Shown: in pieces, positions 37,897 through 45,987 of the stretch | Layout: every line of letters starts with the position of its first letter | How positions within the stretch are numbered: position 1 is the stretch's first letter | NCBI GenBank assembly: GCA_947502645.1 | Contig: CANNAD010000002.1 | Coordinates: forward strand, 434,001-498,000 | Reading direction: 5' to 3' | Length of the DNA: 64,000 bases | Source: an uncultured Micrococcaceae bacterium | Lineage (GTDB): Bacteria; Actinomycetota; Actinomycetes; Actinomycetales; Micrococcaceae | Made by a program: the position numbers and the translations under genes | Notes under the pieces: model-generated | What the model was told of the DNA's origin: nothing | The model's database searches: none | What the model saw: the letters and a program-made list of their open reading frames with translations, nothing else

Positions 37897-39400
37897 AGCG
37901 CTTTCGGAACAGAACCTTTGTCTTCGGATCCAGGAAGATCAGATAGAGCGCAAAAGCGATAGCCACGGCAGCGGCAATATTTCGAGCCATGGTGAGGCTG
38001 AATTCGAAGTACGGGAAGATGTCGAGCTGATCGGTGATCGCATAGACCATGAAGAACGACACAACGAAATACATTGCCTTGACCTGCCAGTCATTGCGGA
38101 TTCCAGTCACTGCGAACAGCGGGATCAGCCACACCAGATACCAGGACTGAATCATGGGTGCCAATAGAACGATGGCGGCGAAGGCGAGCGTGAGACGGCG
38201 AACAATGCGGCTGTAGTCTCCCCTGAACATAAGCCAGAAAATTATGCCTACGGCGACAACCTTGCCGGCGTCATGGGCAAGGTTCCCGAAGAACCAGCCG
38301 TCGAGCCCCACTGCGTCGCCGAGAGTAGCGATGACCAGACCGATGAAACCAACCGGAGCGTACCAGATCCAGACGCTGCCGGGCGTGCTCAGTGCCCCGA
38401 CCCAGCCGAATCCGAAACCGTTGACCCAGCCCATCAAGGCAAGCAAGCCCAGGGATAGTGCTGCCGTCATGGTCCAGAACACAAACTTCCTCCCCCATCC
38501 AGCCTTTTCACCAGCCCAAAGCAGCCCCAGGAAAGGCAGGAAAATGATGGTGATGGGCTTGATGGCAATGGACAGGGTGACCACGACGATCCCCAGAATG
38601 GGTTTCCGTGTGGCTGTCAGGTACAGACCGGCCAGTGCAAGGCCGATCATGAGCGCATCATTGTGGATACTGGCAATGAAGTTGGTGAGGAACAACGGGT
38701 TCGCCGCGGTCAACCAGAGCGCACGGTTGGGATTTATGCCGTGGAGCTCGGCGAGTTTTGGCACGTAGTAGATGCTGAGGAGAACGCCGATGACAGCGAT
38801 AAGCCTGAACAAAAGAATGGAAAACTCGGGTTGGCCCCCGGTCAGAAGGATGACGCCCTTCTCCAGCCAGAGAAACAGCGGCCCGTACGGGGTGGGACTC
38901 TGGGCCCAAAGGTCATCCGCCCCCGTCTGCAGGTAATTGGAGATCTGGGAATAGCCATCCACATATGGGTTCAGACCGCTGATCATGACCTTGCCTTGGG
39001 CGATATACGCGAAGACGTCACGGCTGAACAGCGGAAGGGCGAGACAAAGCGGGGCGCCCCAGGCCGCTACGGCCTTGAGAACGATTGCGCGGCTGCCCGT
39101 GCCCCAGTCGCCATTGATTCTCTGACCAAGCCGCAACCATGAGCGGACAAGCAGCATCCCTCCGAGGGCCAGAACGACGACGGATGCGGCCGCGCCTGCC
39201 GGCTCGAACCTCAACCAAATAATGAAGGGGATCCTGCGCAGTTCGATAGAGGCCAGTGAAAGCCATCCGACGCCGAACGACCCAAGCATCATCAGCATCG
39301 ACCCGACGAAACCCTGGACGATGGCGACACCAGGACGGTTCATGCTTGGGTGACCACCCTCCGTCAACGCCGTTTCGGTCTTCGGGACCTGGGCAGTCAT
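37865..39400 (-). CDS. mptB: Polyprenol-phosphomannose-dependent alpha-1,6-mannosyltransferase MptB
   Basis: GT-C enzyme that extends the alpha-1,6-mannan backbone of lipomannan from polyprenol-P-mannose. The protein is about 511 residues with some 13 membrane helices. Motifs are LPLFSRDVFAYIAQGKVMISGLNPY, QSPTPYGPLFLWLEKG and AANPLFLTNFIASIHNDALMIG, which match MptB. The ATG at 39400 is used; the ATG at 39343 is an alternative and neither has a strong ribosome site. Its presence indicates a mannan-bearing, mycobacteria-like glycolipid pathway. It converges and overlaps with the GT87 gene. Confidence 0.9.
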   Translation of the reverse strand: MTAQVPKTETALTEGGHPSMNRPGVAIVQGFVGSMLMMLGSFGVGWLSLASIELRRIPFIIWLRFEPAGAAASVVVLALGGMLLVRSWLRLGQRINGDWGTGSRAIVLKAVAAWGAPLCLALPLFSRDVFAYIAQGKVMISGLNPYVDGYSQISNYLQTGADDLWAQSPTPYGPLFLWLEKGVILLTGGQPEFSILLFRLIAVIGVLLSIYYVPKLAELHGINPNRALWLTAANPLFLTNFIASIHNDALMIGLALAGLYLTATRKPILGIVVVTLSIAIKPITIIFLPFLGLLWAGEKAGWGRKFVFWTMTAALSLGLLALMGWVNGFGFGWVGALSTPGSVWIWYAPVGFIGLVIATLGDAVGLDGWFFGNLAHDAGKVVAVGIIFWLMFRGDYSRIVRRLTLAFAAIVLLAPMIQSWYLVWLIPLFAVTGIRNDWQVKAMYFVVSFFMVYAITDQLDIFPYFEFSLTMARNIAAAVAIAFALYLIFLDPKTKVLFRKRFSDPAPGQLD

Positions 39401-39679
39401 CTGGTGCTGTTTCCGATCTCTGGATAGTGTTGTGGGTCCCGCGGACTGACACAGCAACTCCGGGAGCGCGCATCAGTGAGTCGAGCTCACTGAGCGTTCC
39501 CAAAATCCTAACACCGTAGGTCACACGAGCGACGGATGTATGCGCGAACGATATGAACGCACAAACCACCGAAGCCCTTCCGTCACTATGGGCGGCTGTT
39601 TACCTAGACTGAAATCCATTGTTCCGGCTGCGACGGGTTTGTCCGAAGAGCTCTGAGCAGTCTGAGAGAAAGGGCCATA

Positions 39680-39886
39680 GTGGGGCGCCATCGAGGAAAG
39701 TCACAGGAAATCAGGAGGCGGGACCGCTCGCTGCTGGCGTGGGGCCTATTTCTGGGAGCTTCTATAGTCGCAGCAGCTCTCATCACGGATCTGGATCTCA
39801 TCGCCGCTGGCGGAGCCGGGTCAGGACTTGTGGCAGTTTTTGTGGTTCTGTGGCTTTTCTCACTGAGCAAGCGGCAGGACAGCTAG
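39680..39886 (+). CDS. Small membrane protein
   Basis: A 68-residue protein from GTG with AAAGGG five bases upstream. It has a basic N-terminus (GRHRGKSQEIRRRDRS), two hydrophobic helices (about 19-37 and 43-62) and a short basic tail, so the N-terminus is expected in the cytoplasm. It precedes orn by 21 bp on the same strand. No family recognised; the ribosome site and codon use make it credible. Confidence 0.65.
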   Translation: MGRHRGKSQEIRRRDRSLLAWGLFLGASIVAAALITDLDLIAAGGAGSGLVAVFVVLWLFSLSKRQDS

Positions 39887-39907
39887 CTCACGCGGTACAT
39901 TGGTCCA

Positions 39908-40510
39908 GTGCCAATTTCACAGGAAAACATTGTCTGGATCGATTGCGAAATGACGGGGCTGGACCTGACCGCCGACGCACTGATAGAAGTTGCCGTTCTG
40001 GTCACTGACTCTGATCTGAAAATTCTTGGCGACGGCGTGGACGTCGTCATCAGGACCGAAGATTCAGCGATCACACAAATGGGTGACTTCGTTCGGACTA
40101 TGCATACGACATCAGGTCTGCTGGACGAGTTGCCCAACGGCGTGAGCATGGCCGAGGCAGAAGAGATGGTGATGGCCTACATCAAGCAGTGGGTCCCCGA
40201 GCCGAACAAGGCGCCCCTTGCCGGCAACTCCGTGGGTACGGACCGCAATTTTCTGGCCCGTGATATGCCCGCGGTCGTGGAACACCTCCACTACCGGATC
40301 ATTGACGTCTCCACGATCAAGGAACTCTCGCGCCGCTGGTACACACGGGCCTATTTTCAGTCACCGGCCAAAACGGGAAACCACCGTGCGCTCGGAGATA
40401 TCCGGGATTCCATCAACGAACTCAAGTACTACCGCAACGCGGTTTTTGTCCCGGCACCGGGCCCCGACTCCTCCGCTGCAAAGAAAATCGCGTCCTCTCT
40501 CTCGGAGTAA
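39908..40510 (+). CDS. orn: Oligoribonuclease
   Basis: DEDDh 3'-5' exonuclease that clears di- to pentanucleotides at the end of RNA decay, including pGpG from c-di-GMP turnover. The 200-residue protein starts at a GTG and has VWIDCEMTGLDL (first acidic pair), NSVGTDRNFL and the final HRALGDIRDSI with the catalytic histidine and aspartate. It is followed by tRNA-His on the same strand. Confidence 0.97.
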   Translation: MPISQENIVWIDCEMTGLDLTADALIEVAVLVTDSDLKILGDGVDVVIRTEDSAITQMGDFVRTMHTTSGLLDELPNGVSMAEAEEMVMAYIKQWVPEPNKAPLAGNSVGTDRNFLARDMPAVVEHLHYRIIDVSTIKELSRRWYTRAYFQSPAKTGNHRALGDIRDSINELKYYRNAVFVPAPGPDSSAAKKIASSLSE

Positions 40511-40613
40511 TTCGCGCCCTCTGACCCCTTTTCACCCGTTGTGGTCAGAGCACCGAAAAATACGTGTAGACTTATATGCGCTGCCTTTGATCGATGATCA
40601 AACGAGGCACATG

Positions 40614-40689
40614 GTGGGTATAGCTCAGTTGGCAGAGCGCCTGGTTGTGGTCCAGGAGGTCGCGGGTTCAACCCCCGTTACTCACCCCA
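40614..40689 (+). tRNA. tRNA-His (anticodon GTG)
   Basis: Acceptor GTGGGTA/TACTCAC, discriminator C (40686) and encoded CCA (40687-40689). The genomic G at 40613 can supply the extra G-1 that marks tRNA-His. The anticodon loop TTGTGGT reads GTG, and the T-arm GGTTCAACCCC is intact. Confidence 0.96.
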
Positions 40690-40718
40690 TGGGAATGGCG
40701 GTTTGCGCCGGCTATTCC

Positions 40719-40757
40719 GCAAAGGCCGCTTTGGATATTATCCAAAGCGGCCTTTGC
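40719..40757 (+). terminator. Hairpin terminator after tRNA-His
   Basis: A perfect 17-bp inverted repeat (40719-40735 and 40741-40757) with a TATTA loop. Only a weak T-stretch follows, but the position 30 bp after the tRNA supports a terminator. Confidence 0.7.
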
Positions 40758-40829
40758 TATGTCGGCGGTAGCTGGCAAGTATCATCTGATGGTCCGAACG
40801 GCTTTGTACCTTAGGAGAGTTAACGCGCG

Positions 40830-41402
40830 ATGACTGTACGTCCCGTCACTATTACCGGAGACCCGGTCCTGCATCGCAGGGCTGAAGAGGTCCGGGAGTT
40901 CAACGATGAGCTGCACCAACTGGTCGATGACATGTTCGACACGATGGATGCTGCACACGGGGTGGGCCTGGCTGCACCGCAGATCGGGGTGGGCCTCCGG
41001 CTTTTCACCTACGAGTATCCGAACGAGGACGGAGTACCCCCCAGAGGCGTCGTGGTGAACCCTGTCGTGACGCTGTCGAAGGTTTCAGGTGCTGATCCGG
41101 ACCCGGATGAGGATTCAGAGGGCTGCCTGTCTGTTCCGGGGCTAAGCTACCCGTTGAAGCGTGCGGAGTGGGCCCACGTCAAGGGCTTCGACGTGCAGGG
41201 AAATCCGCTCGAGTTTGAAGCTACTGGCTGGTTTGCCCGGGTGATGCAGCATGAATTCGATCATCTCGACGGCACGTTGTACGTGGACCGGCTCAACGAG
41301 AAGTGGGGCAAGCGTGCCCGCAAGCAGGTGCAGGCTGAGGGATGGGGTGTCCCGTCGCTGACGTGGCTGCCCGGAGTCGATCCGGACCCGTTCGGCCACT
41401 AG
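40830..41402 (+). CDS. def: Peptide deformylase
   Basis: Metalloenzyme that removes the formyl group from nascent proteins. The 190-residue protein has all three motifs: GVGLAAPQI, EGCLSVPGL (metal cysteine) and QHEFDHLDG (two metal histidines and catalytic glutamate). A GDPVLHRRAEEV start and an extended acidic loop (ADPDPDEDSEG) before motif 2 are seen in actinobacterial enzymes. Transcription ends at the hairpin at 41428-41465, shared with the convergent GAPDH gene. Confidence 0.97.
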   Translation: MTVRPVTITGDPVLHRRAEEVREFNDELHQLVDDMFDTMDAAHGVGLAAPQIGVGLRLFTYEYPNEDGVPPRGVVVNPVVTLSKVSGADPDPDEDSEGCLSVPGLSYPLKRAEWAHVKGFDVQGNPLEFEATGWFARVMQHEFDHLDGTLYVDRLNEKWGKRARKQVQAEGWGVPSLTWLPGVDPDPFGH

Positions 41403-41427
41403 GAGCCGCGACCTGGTTCACAACGCA

Positions 41428-41465
41428 GAAAAGGGGGTGCTTCCCGTAGGAAGCACCCCCTTTTC
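41428..41465. terminator. Bidirectional terminator between def and the GAPDH gene
   Basis: Perfect 17-bp stem (41428-41444 and 41449-41465) with loop CGTA, flanked by A-run on the left and T-run on the right, so it can stop both convergent genes. Confidence 0.92.
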
Positions 41466-41477
41466 GTGACTATGTCG

Positions 41478-42947
41478 TTAGACAGGGACCACGTTGAGTT
41501 CGATTGAGCGCGGGTACGCCGGAGGATTGACATGCGCCATTTCCTCCAGGACGCGTACTACCTGGCAACTGTAGCCAAACTCATTGTCATACCAGACGTA
41601 CACCACGGCGTTCTTGTCCGTGCAGATCGTTGCCAGCCCGTCCACAATGCCGGAACGCTTGGACCCCACGAAGTCCGTTGAGACGACCTCCGGAGAATCG
41701 ATGTAGTCAATCTGCTTGTGGAGATCCGAGTTGAGCGACATGTCACGGAGATACGTGTTCAACTCCTCCTTTGTTGATCCGTTGGCCAAATTCAGGTTGA
41801 GAATAGCCATGGAAACGTCGGGGGTGGGAACGCGGATGGCGTTACCGGTCAGTTTGCCCGCAAGCTCAGGCAGTGCTTTGGCAACAGCCTTGGCCGCACC
41901 TGTTTCAGTGATCACCATGTTCAGCGCTGCGGAACGGCCGCGTCGATCGCCCTTGTGGAAGTTATCGATCAGGTTCTGGTCGTTGGTGAACGAGTGAACG
42001 GTTTCGACGTGCCCGTGCACGATGCCGAACTTGTCATCGATGGCCTTGAGCACAGGCGTGATCGCATTGGTTGTGCACGAGGCTGCGGTGATGATGGCAT
42101 CGTCATCGTTGATTGTTTCGTGGTTGATGCCATGAACAACGTTCTTGAGCGCTCCCTTGCCTGGAGCGGTCAGGAGGACGCGGCTTACGCCGGAGCATTT
42201 CAGGTGCTGGGACAGCCCGGCCTCGTCGCGCCAACGGCCCGTGTTGTCTACGACGATCGCGTCGTTGATGCCGTAGCTGGTGTAATCGACGGTGGACGGA
42301 TCGTTGGAGTAGATGACCTGAATGAGCGTCCCGTTCGCGAGGATGGTGTCATTTTCCTCGTCGACCGTGATGGTCCCTTCGAATGAACCGTGGACGGAAT
42401 CACGGCGCAGGAGAGAAGCACGCTTGACCAGATCGTTGTCCGATCCCTTACGGACAACGATTGCGCGCAGCCGGAGTCCGTGCCCTCCCCCGGAGTGATC
42501 GATGAGAATGCGGGCCAGTAGGCGGCCGATCCTTCCGAAACCGTAGAGGACGACGTCGGTACTGGTCCGTTCGTCAGCGCCCCAGCGTCCTGCGATATCC
42601 GCCAGTTCTTCCTTGAGGAACTCTTCGAGTGAGCGTCCGGCGCCCTCCTGCCGGTACTTCAGGCAGAGTTTGCCAATGTCGATGGAGGCAGCACCGAGAT
42701 CCAGGTTCAGGAGTGCCTGAATGAGGGGCAGTGTTTCCTGCACTGGCAGTTCAACGTCGTTGAGGTGCCGCGCGAAGCGATGTGCTTTGAGGATCCCGAT
42801 GGCCGACTGGTTGATCAGGCTTCTGCCGTGAATCGAGGTGACTACGTTGTACTCCCGGTACAACCGTCCAATCAGGGGAATCATCGCTTCCGCGGTGCCT
42901 TCCCGGCTCATCCAGGTATCGAGACAGTCGTCTGACTTGAGGGTCAC
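41478..42947 (-). CDS. gapB: Atypical long glyceraldehyde-3-phosphate dehydrogenase (GapB/GapX-like)
   Basis: NAD(P)-dependent GAPDH of about 489 residues, some 150 longer than the glycolytic type. The start is a GTG at 42945-42947 with AAGGA upstream. An N-terminal extension of about 125 residues (containing LIGRLYREYNVVTSIHGRSL and LEEFLKEELADIAG) precedes the canonical core: GFGRIGRLLARILID (nucleotide fold), SCTTNAITP with the catalytic cysteine, and YDNEFGYSCQ. The second enzyme GapB of Corynebacterium glutamicum has this layout and works in gluconeogenesis with NADP; by analogy this one may too. A classical gap gene is expected elsewhere. Confidence 0.9.
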   Translation of the reverse strand: MTLKSDDCLDTWMSREGTAEAMIPLIGRLYREYNVVTSIHGRSLINQSAIGILKAHRFARHLNDVELPVQETLPLIQALLNLDLGAASIDIGKLCLKYRQEGAGRSLEEFLKEELADIAGRWGADERTSTDVVLYGFGRIGRLLARILIDHSGGGHGLRLRAIVVRKGSDNDLVKRASLLRRDSVHGSFEGTITVDEENDTILANGTLIQVIYSNDPSTVDYTSYGINDAIVVDNTGRWRDEAGLSQHLKCSGVSRVLLTAPGKGALKNVVHGINHETINDDDAIITAASCTTNAITPVLKAIDDKFGIVHGHVETVHSFTNDQNLIDNFHKGDRRGRSAALNMVITETGAAKAVAKALPELAGKLTGNAIRVPTPDVSMAILNLNLANGSTKEELNTYLRDMSLNSDLHKQIDYIDSPEVVSTDFVGSKRSGIVDGLATICTDKNAVVYVWYDNEFGYSCQVVRVLEEMAHVNPPAYPRSIELNVVPV

Positions 42948-43159
42948 AGGTTTCACTTCCTTTGGTTCAGCCAGCAACATCCTCGTTGCCGGTTGGTTCC
43001 GCCTCGCACACACGGCATCGGCGTCGCCCCGCCGGGGCACGTTACGTATTCGAGTCCGCGCTGTTCCGGACTCATGAAACACGCAGACTCAATGAACCAT
43101 TCTATTGCCTGTGGGGCATTCTGACGGCCACGCTATGGAGAGATGGACCACAGAGAGTT

Positions 43160-43339
43160 TCAGGACTCCTTGATGCACCGTTGCAGGTCTTCCGCTGCCG
43201 CCTCTCTGAGGCGCCGCAGCTCATCGAGTCGGTGGTCGTCAATGGAGCCGTCGCGGTGGTCCTTCTCGGCCTTGTCGAGCTGCCGTTGGGCCTCTTTCAG
43301 GTTTGCTTCTGCCATTTCAACAAATGATCGAGTTTCCAT
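43160..43339 (-). CDS. Small charged coiled-coil protein
   Basis: A predicted 59-residue protein from the ATG at 43337-43339. The sequence is almost entirely charged helix (AEANLKEAQRQLDKAEKDH, LDELRRLREAAAEDLQR) with heptad spacing, so a short coiled coil is likely. The ribosome site is weak (GGAA) and I recognise no family. It follows the MFS gene by 39 bp on the same strand. Confidence 0.5.
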   Translation of the reverse strand: METRSFVEMAEANLKEAQRQLDKAEKDHRDGSIDDHRLDELRRLREAAAEDLQRCIKES

Positions 43340-43378
43340 GGTTCCAGAATGATCCCCCAACGATGGGATGTCCAGCAT

Positions 43379-44674
43379 TCAGCGAGGTGTTGAGGGGGTG
43401 GAATCGCCGCTGATCTCTGCCGGTTCGGGCTCCAGATCCTCGAGGCGTTTCACGTTTCGGAGTTTCCCGAAAATGGCCGTCAGCGGTGCCACCGCAGCCA
43501 CGATCACGCCTACCAGTACTGCGTTGCGTATTCCGATGACTTCCGCGAGCCCGCCTGCGATGATCCCTGCAATGCCCAGCATGCCCCAGCTCACCATGCG
43601 GGTGGCGGAGCCAAGACGGCCCATCATCTCCGGCGGACATACTCGCTGCCGGAAACTGGTGGCCATGACGATATTCCAGGCCACGGCAACTCCCATGACG
43701 AATAGACCGACGACACCAACAAGCATCCCTGCTCCTGGCGCCATGCACAGAAGCGAAGCGTAGCCCAGGACGGCAGGAACCATCGACCATCTCCATAGCG
43801 GTCCGGAACCTATCCGTTCACTGACCCGCTTCACCGTGATGCCGCCGACGGCGCCGCCTACGGAGGCTGCTGCCATGAGGACACCGAGCCAGATTTCGGA
43901 TTCGTTGATGACGCGGACGATGAGCAGGACCAGCAGGGAAACGACGATATTGCCGCCAAGGTTCCAGATCGCTGCGTTGAACAACAACGCGCGCAAGGGG
44001 GCCGTTCCGAAGGTGTAGGACAGCCCTTCACGCATTTCGTGGAGGATCTTCCGCGGCTTGACGACTGGTTCAGGTTCTCGCACTTTCAGCGAAGAAATGG
44101 CCAGAATGGAAATCACTGACGTCGCTACCTGAACAAGGACTGAATTCGACGCTCCGACAGCGACTGTCAAGACTCCGGCCGTTCCCCTGCCAGCGGCGTC
44201 GGCCGAGGCGGAGGACGCCGTCAAAATGCCGTTGCCTTCAACCAGTTCGTCCTTCGATACTGCCTGCGGCACCAGAGCCTGGTCTGCCAGCGCAAACGAC
44301 ACGGCGGATAGTCCGACGACGAAAGCGACCACATACAGCTGGACCACGGTCAGCTCACCAAGCCAGTACGTCAGTGGCAGGGTGACGAGGGCCAGTATCC
44401 GGAGAAGGAGGGAGCCGACGATGATGGGCTTGCGTTTCAGGCGGTCTACCCAGACCCCGATTGGCAGTCCGAAGAGGAGCCATGGCAGGAATGTCATGCC
44501 AGCCAGCGCTGCTACCGCAAAGTTGCTGGCGTGCAGCTGGACTGCTGCGATGATCGGCAGCGCTATGGACGTGATGGCGCTTCCGAAGATCCCAACCGTT
44601 GCCGAGAGCCACAGTGCCCTGAAATTAGCGTTTCGGACTAACAGGGGCTTCCGGGTCGTCCTCGTCTCGGTCAT
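43379..44674 (-). CDS. MFS transporter
   Basis: Twelve-helix major facilitator of 431 residues. The N-terminal half has ATVGIFGSAITSIALP and the loop 2-3 signature GVWVDRLKRKP; a duplicated GITVKRVSERIGSG lies at the matching place in the C-half. This resembles the drug-exporter group that includes macrolide-type and enterobactin exporters. The substrate cannot be read from sequence, and no regulator sits next to it. Confidence 0.88.
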   Translation of the reverse strand: MTETRTTRKPLLVRNANFRALWLSATVGIFGSAITSIALPIIAAVQLHASNFAVAALAGMTFLPWLLFGLPIGVWVDRLKRKPIIVGSLLLRILALVTLPLTYWLGELTVVQLYVVAFVVGLSAVSFALADQALVPQAVSKDELVEGNGILTASSASADAAGRGTAGVLTVAVGASNSVLVQVATSVISILAISSLKVREPEPVVKPRKILHEMREGLSYTFGTAPLRALLFNAAIWNLGGNIVVSLLVLLIVRVINESEIWLGVLMAAASVGGAVGGITVKRVSERIGSGPLWRWSMVPAVLGYASLLCMAPGAGMLVGVVGLFVMGVAVAWNIVMATSFRQRVCPPEMMGRLGSATRMVSWGMLGIAGIIAGGLAEVIGIRNAVLVGVIVAAVAPLTAIFGKLRNVKRLEDLEPEPAEISGDSTPSTPR

Positions 44675-44740
44675 TGAAACAGCTTAACCGAATTGCGGCG
44701 TCATCGTTGCGTGGGTCACATGGCTGTGGATAAGTGGGAT

Positions 44741-45131
44741 GGGTTGGTCTGTAAGCCGGGTCCTGTGTTCCACCGGAGTTACCCCCGGTGGATTAGCGAT
44801 CATCCATCTGGAGCCGTCGTTGCCGACGGCCTCGAGCAGCCTACCCGGACACTTAGGCGGGCAGCCTTCAGACGTGTCCTGTCTGGCCTTGCTCCAAGTG
44901 GGGTTTACCTAGCTTTCCCGGTCACCCGGGAAACTGGTGGTCTCTTACACCACCCTTTCACCCTTACCTGCTCCGCCCGGAGGCGGGTCAACAGGCGGTT
45001 TCTTTTCTGTGGCACTGTCCTGCGGGTTACCCCGAGTGGGCGTTACCCACCACCTTGCCCTGCGGAGCCCGGACTTTCCTCGGCAGCTGGACCATGAAGA
45101 TCCGCTGTCGCGATCGCCCGACCAACCCATC
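44741..45131 (-). ncRNA. rnpB: RNase P RNA (bacterial type A)
   Basis: The catalytic RNA of RNase P, on the minus strand. The 5' end GGATGGGTTGGTCGG pairs with the 3' end (gggttggt at 44741-44748 on the plus strand is complementary to 45121-45128), closing helix P1. The hallmark core CGAGGAAAGTCCGGGCTCC follows P1-P3, and CCGGCTTACAGACC closes the 3' side. Length of about 390 nt is normal. The 5' end is set by the predicted promoter and P1; the 3' end may differ by a few bases. Confidence 0.95.
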
Positions 45132-45138
45132 CTCGGTC

Positions 45139-45168
45139 AGTCTACTGCCCGGCGCGCGCTGCTCCCAA
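45139..45168 (-). promoter_or_regulatory. Promoter of rnpB
   Basis: On the minus strand TTGGGA (45168-45163), 18-nt spacer, TAGACT (45144-45139). Initiation about 7 nt on is at the GGATGGG start of RNase P RNA, so the promoter and RNA 5' end agree. Confidence 0.7.
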
Positions 45169-45206
45169 CGGCCGGAAGGCGGTTCCGCGGAGGGTAGGAT
45201 CGGCTG

Positions 45207-45974
45207 GTGCTCATTCTGCTTCCCCCCTCAGAAGGTAAGACTGCCCCGGTCGAAGGAGTTTCATTCGAACAGGATGAACTGGCGTTTCCGGAACTCCTGA
45301 ATCCGCGTCTGAGTGTCCTCAGCGCATTGGAAAAGGTCAGTGCCAGTGCGGACGCGTTGAGCCTGTTGGGCGTTGGTCCGTCGTTGGCTGATGAGGTCAG
45401 ACGGAATGTTGGTGTTCGTACTGATCCTGTTGCGCCCGCTCACAAGGTGTACGCGGGCGTGCTCTATGACGCATTGTCGTTTCCTACCCTCACCAGCGAG
45501 CAGCAGGCGAAGGCCCGCGACTCGATTCTGGTGATCTCGGCCCTGTGGGGTGCGATCCGGTTCAGCGACAGCATTCCGGCGTACCGTCTGTCCATGTCCG
45601 CCAAATTGCCGGATTTGGGGCCGTTGGCGAGCTACTGGAAGCGAAGCCTTACCCCTGTTCTGGACCAGCGCGCAGAAGGAGAGCTCGTCGTCGATTGCCG
45701 TTCGAGCACCTACGCCTCAGCGTGGGTACCGCCCCGGGATCAGACGGTGACAGTGAACGTGTTCCAGGTGCGCAATGGCAAACGCACCGTGGTTTCCCAT
45801 TTCGCCAAGCACACGCGTGGTGAGTTTGTCCGTCATCTTCTTCGCCGGACGGGAGCAGATCCTCAGACGCCTTCAGAACTCGCCGATGCGGCGGCGGAAC
45901 GATGGCAGGCGGAACTCGTTGCACCAGAAGGACGCAAACCCTATCGCCTGAATCTCGTGCTGACGGGCAACTGA
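45207..45974 (+). CDS. yaaA: Peroxide stress protein YaaA
   Basis: Member of the YaaA/DUF328 family; in E. coli it lowers free iron and limits DNA damage during peroxide stress and binds DNA. The 255-residue protein begins at GTG with MLILLPPSEGKT and contains ISALWGAIRFSDSIPAYRLSM, VVDCRSSTYASAW and VSHFAKHTRGEFVRHLL, the family core. It is divergent from rnpB with about 75 bp between them. Confidence 0.94.
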   Translation: MLILLPPSEGKTAPVEGVSFEQDELAFPELLNPRLSVLSALEKVSASADALSLLGVGPSLADEVRRNVGVRTDPVAPAHKVYAGVLYDALSFPTLTSEQQAKARDSILVISALWGAIRFSDSIPAYRLSMSAKLPDLGPLASYWKRSLTPVLDQRAEGELVVDCRSSTYASAWVPPRDQTVTVNVFQVRNGKRTVVSHFAKHTRGEFVRHLLRRTGADPQTPSELADAAAERWQAELVAPEGRKPYRLNLVLTGN

Positions 45975-45987
45975 AACATCTCGGGTT

